From Clostridiales bacterium Firm_04 (GTDB taxonomy: Bacteria; Bacillota; Clostridia; Oscillospirales; Ruminococcaceae), in the NCBI GenBank assembly GCA_001603005.1, contig LVAJ01000034.1, forward strand, positions 1-64,000: 64,000 nt of DNA, read 5' to 3'. The notes beneath the pieces are model-generated. The model was given only the letters and a program-made list of their open reading frames with translations. It was not told where the DNA came from and searched no databases. A program made the translations under genes and the position numbers. Positions 61,466 to 64,000 of this stretch are shown piece after piece. Each line of letters opens with the position of its first letter. The stretch's first letter is position 1.

Positions 61466-62029
61466 ATGAAACACATGAAACAACTCGCACTTTCAGCTGC
61501 CGCCGTGCTCGCAATGCTCTGTGCAGCAGGATGCGGCAAGCCGGATACACCGCAGCAATCCGCTGCATCGGACTTTCATCCGGAACATCTGCCGCAGATC
61601 ACAATTACATCCGAAGATCTGCATGACGGCGTCTGGGATGACGCGGTTTCCAATACGGACAAGGGCACGAACCGTTCGCCGCAGCTTTCGTGGGAACCGG
61701 TCGAAGGCGCTGCCTGCTATGCGGTCTACATGGTCGATACCTCTGTGGATAACTGGCTGCACTGGAAATCGGGCAATGTGACGGAGACAAATCTGCCCGC
61801 GGGCTGGGCGCCTGAAACGGAATATGTCGGGCCGTATCCGCCGTCCGGCACGCACACCTATGAGATCCGCGTATTTGCGCTGAAAGAGGCGGTCACCGAG
61901 GCGCAGAGCCGATTCGACAACAGCAATACGGGCTTTGAGCAGATGACCGCAGCGCTCGATCAGAGCAGCAGCGGAAGCGGCAATGCGGTCGCTTACGGCA
62001 CGCTGCGCGGAACCTTTACGCGGGAATGA
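61466..62029 (+). CDS. Lipoprotein of the PEBP (YbhB/YbcL) family
   Basis: This 187-residue protein has a signal peptide with a lipobox cysteine at C23 (CAAGC) and then a phosphatidylethanolamine-binding-protein-like domain (NRSPQLSWEPVEGA, YAVYMVDTSVDNWLHW, GPYPPSGTHTYEIRVFAL). YbhB-type proteins bind small anions; their bacterial role is unclear. A CGxR-type signature was not clearly seen. It lies before a broken small gene, with no terminator between them. Confidence 0.85.
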   Translation: MKHMKQLALSAAAVLAMLCAAGCGKPDTPQQSAASDFHPEHLPQITITSEDLHDGVWDDAVSNTDKGTNRSPQLSWEPVEGAACYAVYMVDTSVDNWLHWKSGNVTETNLPAGWAPETEYVGPYPPSGTHTYEIRVFALKEAVTEAQSRFDNSNTGFEQMTAALDQSSSGSGNAVAYGTLRGTFTRE

Positions 62030-62057
62030 GCCGCGCTTTACACCCAAGGAGATACAT

Positions 62058-62241
62058 ATGGGACTGGATCTGTACATCGAAGCGAAGATCACCGCTGAAC
62101 GCAAGCGACAGCGACGGCGTGCAGGATGACGGCAGATGCATGCTGCCGGACGACTTTATTCCCGCAGAGGAAGACAAGCGGAATTTCCGGCAGAATCCGC
62201 AGGACTATGAATGGTCGTTCCGGCTGTTCCATTCGTATTGA
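62058..62241 (+). pseudogene. Frameshifted small gene starting MGLDLYIEA
   Basis: AAGGAG lies seven bases before an ATG that encodes MGLDLYIEAKITAERKRQ and stops after 23 codons at 62129. In the +1 frame the sequence continues as DGVQDDGRCMLPDDFIPAEE and FRQNPQDYEWSFRLFHSY up to 62241, which reads like the rest of a protein. MGLDLYIEA starts are known from small uncharacterised bacterial proteins. A single-base loss around 62100-62120 is the simplest explanation; a programmed frameshift is unlikely, as no slippery site was noticed. Confidence 0.6.
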
Positions 62242-62267
62242 GCGCCTGCGCGTCTGCACGGACAGCA

Positions 62268-62407
62268 AGCAGCCGCAGTCTCAAATCAGAACCGCGGTCA
62301 GCGGCGAGCGATCCCGCTGATCGGATGTATTCCGCAAAATCTCTCCGAAGGAAATCGGCTGCCGGCACTCTGCCGACCTTGACAGAACAGGGATTTTGTG
62401 GTATGAT
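62268..62407. repeat. Dispersed repeat, family A, copy 4 (diverged), ending in the purA promoter
   Basis: It shares AGCAGCCGC, GAAGGAAATCGGC and a CGGCA-CTC-TGCCG inverted repeat (62363-62375) with the other copies. It ends at the purA promoter. The upstream half is strongly diverged. Confidence 0.5.
62379..62407 (+). promoter_or_regulatory. Promoter of purA
   Basis: TTGACA (62379-62384) and TATGAT (62402-62407) are separated by 17 bases. The inverted repeat of the family A copy ends three bases before the -35 box. Confidence 0.75.
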
Positions 62408-62491
62408 ATATGAGGGAAATTTCGGCACGGTCTCCGTGCGTCCCCATAAAACTTATCCGACTTTTTCAAACTGAAAGGAACGAGCAGAACT

Positions 62492-63769
62492 ATGATTACT
62501 GCAATTGTAGGCGGAAACTGGGGCGATGAGGGCAAAGGCAAACTGACCGATGTCTTCGCTGCAGATGCGGATTATGTCATCCGTTTTCAGGGCGGCGCAA
62601 ACGCCGGACATACCATTATCAATCAGTACGGAAAATATGCACTGCATATTCTCCCGTCCGGTGTGTTCCAGGAGGGAACGGTCAATATCATCGGTGCAGG
62701 CGCTGCATTCAATGCGGACGCTTTCCGCAAAGAGCTTGACATGCTGAAGGAGCACGGTGTCCCGACGCCGAATGTCCGGATCTCCGACCGCGCACAGCTC
62801 GTTATGCCGTATCACATTCTGTTCGATAAGCTGGAAGAAAAGCGTCTCGGCAAGCACAGCTTCGGTTCGACGCAGTCCGGCATTGCACCGCACTACGCGG
62901 ACAAGGCAATGAAGATCGGTTTCCAGCTCGCAGAGCTCTATAACCAGAACCTTGAGGAGAAGGTCGAGCGCGTCTGCATCATCAAGAATGCAACGATCGC
63001 AGGACTGTATCCCGATGCAGAGCCGCTGGATCCGAAGGAGATCCTCGCTTACCTCAAGGATGTCGCGGAATTTATCAAGCCGTATCTCTGCAACCTCGCT
63101 GACATGATGCACGAGGCTGTCAAGGCGGGCAAAAACATCCTGCTCGAAGGTCAGCTCGGCGCACTGCGCGATATCACAAACGGCATCTATCCGATGACCA
63201 CTTCCTCCTCGACGCTCGCGGGCTACGGCGCTGTCGGTGCCTGCCTGCCGCCGCACGAGATCAAGCGCGTCATCACCGTCGTCAAGGCATATTCCTCCTG
63301 CGTCGGTGCAGGTCCGTTCACGACCGAGATCTTCGGCGATGAAGCAGATCAGCTCCGCAGAAAGGGCGGCAGCGACGGCGAGTTCGGCGCAACGACCGGC
63401 CGTCCGCGCAGAATGGGCTGGTTCGATGCAGTTGCAACAAAGTACGGCGTTGCGGTGCAGGGCACGACCGATGTGGCGCTGTCCCTGATCGACGTTCTGG
63501 GCTATCTGGATGAGATCCCGGTCTGCGTGGCATATGACGTCAACGGCGAGCGCACGACGGAGTTCCCGAGCGGCGACCGTCTGGATATGGCAAAGCCGAT
63601 CTATGAGACTGTCCCCGGCTGGAAGTGCGATATCAAGGGCATTACCGAATGGGACGAGCTGCCGCAGGCTGCAAAGGATTATGTGGACTACATCGAGAAG
63701 CTGATCGACTGCCCGATCACGATGATCTCGACCGGTCCGGACCGCAAGGACATGATCTATCGCAAGTAA
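62492..63769 (+). CDS. purA: Adenylosuccinate synthetase
   Basis: This 425-residue enzyme joins IMP and aspartate with GTP, the first step from IMP to AMP. It has the P-loop GGNWGDEGKGKL near the start, GANAGHTI with the catalytic His, LEGQLGALRDITNG, and GTTTGRPRRMGWFD (seen as FGATTGRPRRMGW). The length is complete. AAAGGAA lies upstream of the ATG. It is followed by two tandem terminators. With guaB at 34830 both IMP branch enzymes are in this window. Confidence 0.97.
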   Translation: MITAIVGGNWGDEGKGKLTDVFAADADYVIRFQGGANAGHTIINQYGKYALHILPSGVFQEGTVNIIGAGAAFNADAFRKELDMLKEHGVPTPNVRISDRAQLVMPYHILFDKLEEKRLGKHSFGSTQSGIAPHYADKAMKIGFQLAELYNQNLEEKVERVCIIKNATIAGLYPDAEPLDPKEILAYLKDVAEFIKPYLCNLADMMHEAVKAGKNILLEGQLGALRDITNGIYPMTTSSSTLAGYGAVGACLPPHEIKRVITVVKAYSSCVGAGPFTTEIFGDEADQLRRKGGSDGEFGATTGRPRRMGWFDAVATKYGVAVQGTTDVALSLIDVLGYLDEIPVCVAYDVNGERTTEFPSGDRLDMAKPIYETVPGWKCDIKGITEWDELPQAAKDYVDYIEKLIDCPITMISTGPDRKDMIYRK

Positions 63770-63783
63770 TCATCAAAAATCAA

Positions 63784-63823
63784 AACATCCGGTGTACAAA
63801 ACCGCAGTACACCGGATGTTTTT
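63784..63823 (+). terminator. Terminator of purA
   Basis: A perfect 14-bp stem (AACATCCGGTGTAC with its complement at 63807-63820) is followed by TTTC. Confidence 0.9.
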
Positions 63824-63848
63824 CTTGCGCAGATATTCGCATGCATAA

Positions 63849-63891
63849 AAAATCATCCTGTGTACGGGGTTTTGGTACACAGGATGATTTT
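63849..63891. terminator. Second, bidirectional terminator
   Basis: A perfect 17-bp stem (AAAATCATCCTGTGTAC and its complement) has T runs on both strands. It resembles the previous stem in sequence (TGTGTAC/GTACAC), and could serve a minus-strand gene beyond the window. Confidence 0.85.
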
Positions 63892-63960
63892 TCTGTTGTA
63901 TGTTTCTGAGTCTGCCGCAGCAATCAGCCGCCGCAGGACAAGAAACTCTAAGTATTGATT

Positions 63961-64000
63961 TTATGACATACCGAATATCGGATTATTTTCAAGCGTGATA
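63961..64000 (-). other. Possible 3' end of a minus-strand gene
   Basis: On the minus strand the last bases of the window read ITLENNPIFGMS followed by TAA. The bidirectional terminator at 63849 makes a convergent gene plausible. Only 12 codons are visible, so this is weak. Confidence 0.25.

Noticed and set aside
58997..61483. Minus-strand open frame of about 830 codons
   Set aside because: It lies opposite the Toprim, MBOAT-like and amidohydrolase genes, all with motifs and ribosome binding sites.

Overview
The window looks like a chromosomal stretch from a Gram-positive gut or rumen anaerobe of the Ruminococcus / Oscillospiraceae group. The evidence is two secreted proteins ending in type I dockerins (the docking module of cellulosomes and amylosomes), an alpha/beta-type small acid-soluble spore protein, a class III fructose-bisphosphatase, DapL-type lysine synthesis, consensus sigma-A promoters (TTGACA-17-TATAAT) with AGGAGG-like ribosome binding sites, and a fairly GC-rich backbone. 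No rRNA, tRNA or CRISPR array was seen, and the species cannot be named from sequence alone.

Region 1 (1-4700) is visibly AT-richer and mobile. It has a MobC-like ribbon-helix-helix protein, a one-domain relaxase, a 5'-truncated second relaxase and, between the relaxases on the minus strand, a two-gene cassette of unknown membrane proteins. The cassette has its own consensus promoter, a five-codon leader peptide, a leader hairpin and a terminator, and is the best candidate for an undescribed system. Region 2 (5000-7630) has fbp, a VbhA-type antitoxin followed by a Fic toxin cut down to its first 48 residues, and the spore protein gene.

Region 3 (7900-22000) holds an ABC transporter of the MacB/FtsX type with its two-component system, then a nitroreductase with a structured leader, a guanylate-kinase-like protein, an HD hydrolase, a YihY membrane protein, a DUF1292 protein, a UDP-sugar pyrophosphorylase, paired WYL regulators, an ArsC/Spx protein, a glycine-zipper protein and an intramembrane metalloprotease.

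Region 4 (22000-27100, minus strand) encodes a MetA-family enzyme predicted to use acetyl-CoA and a three-gene biotin-dependent set (CoA carboxyltransferase, biotin carrier, oxaloacetate/pyruvate carboxyltransferase) that resembles propionibacterial transcarboxylase. Region 5 (27500-39000) has two sigma-factor/membrane-partner pairs, two dockerin proteins, ParA/ParB and guaB. Region 6 (39000-50700, minus strand) has two lipoproteins, an ABC-F ATPase, a GH13 glucosidase and glycogen phosphorylase (alpha-glucan metabolism), dapL, and a LacI-type sensor fused to a diguanylate cyclase.

Region 7 (50900-64000) starts with about 1 kb of non-coding DNA containing a candidate structured RNA and tandem repeats. 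It continues with alaS, a HIT protein, a ComEC-like protein, a cysteine hydrolase, holA, a Toprim RNase M5-like protein, an MBOAT-like protein, an amidohydrolase, a PEBP lipoprotein, a broken small gene and purA. Two families of dispersed intergenic repeats recur. Three copies of one family end in a GGCA/TGCC palindrome next to the -35 box of a housekeeping-type promoter (sigma factor gene, alaS, purA).
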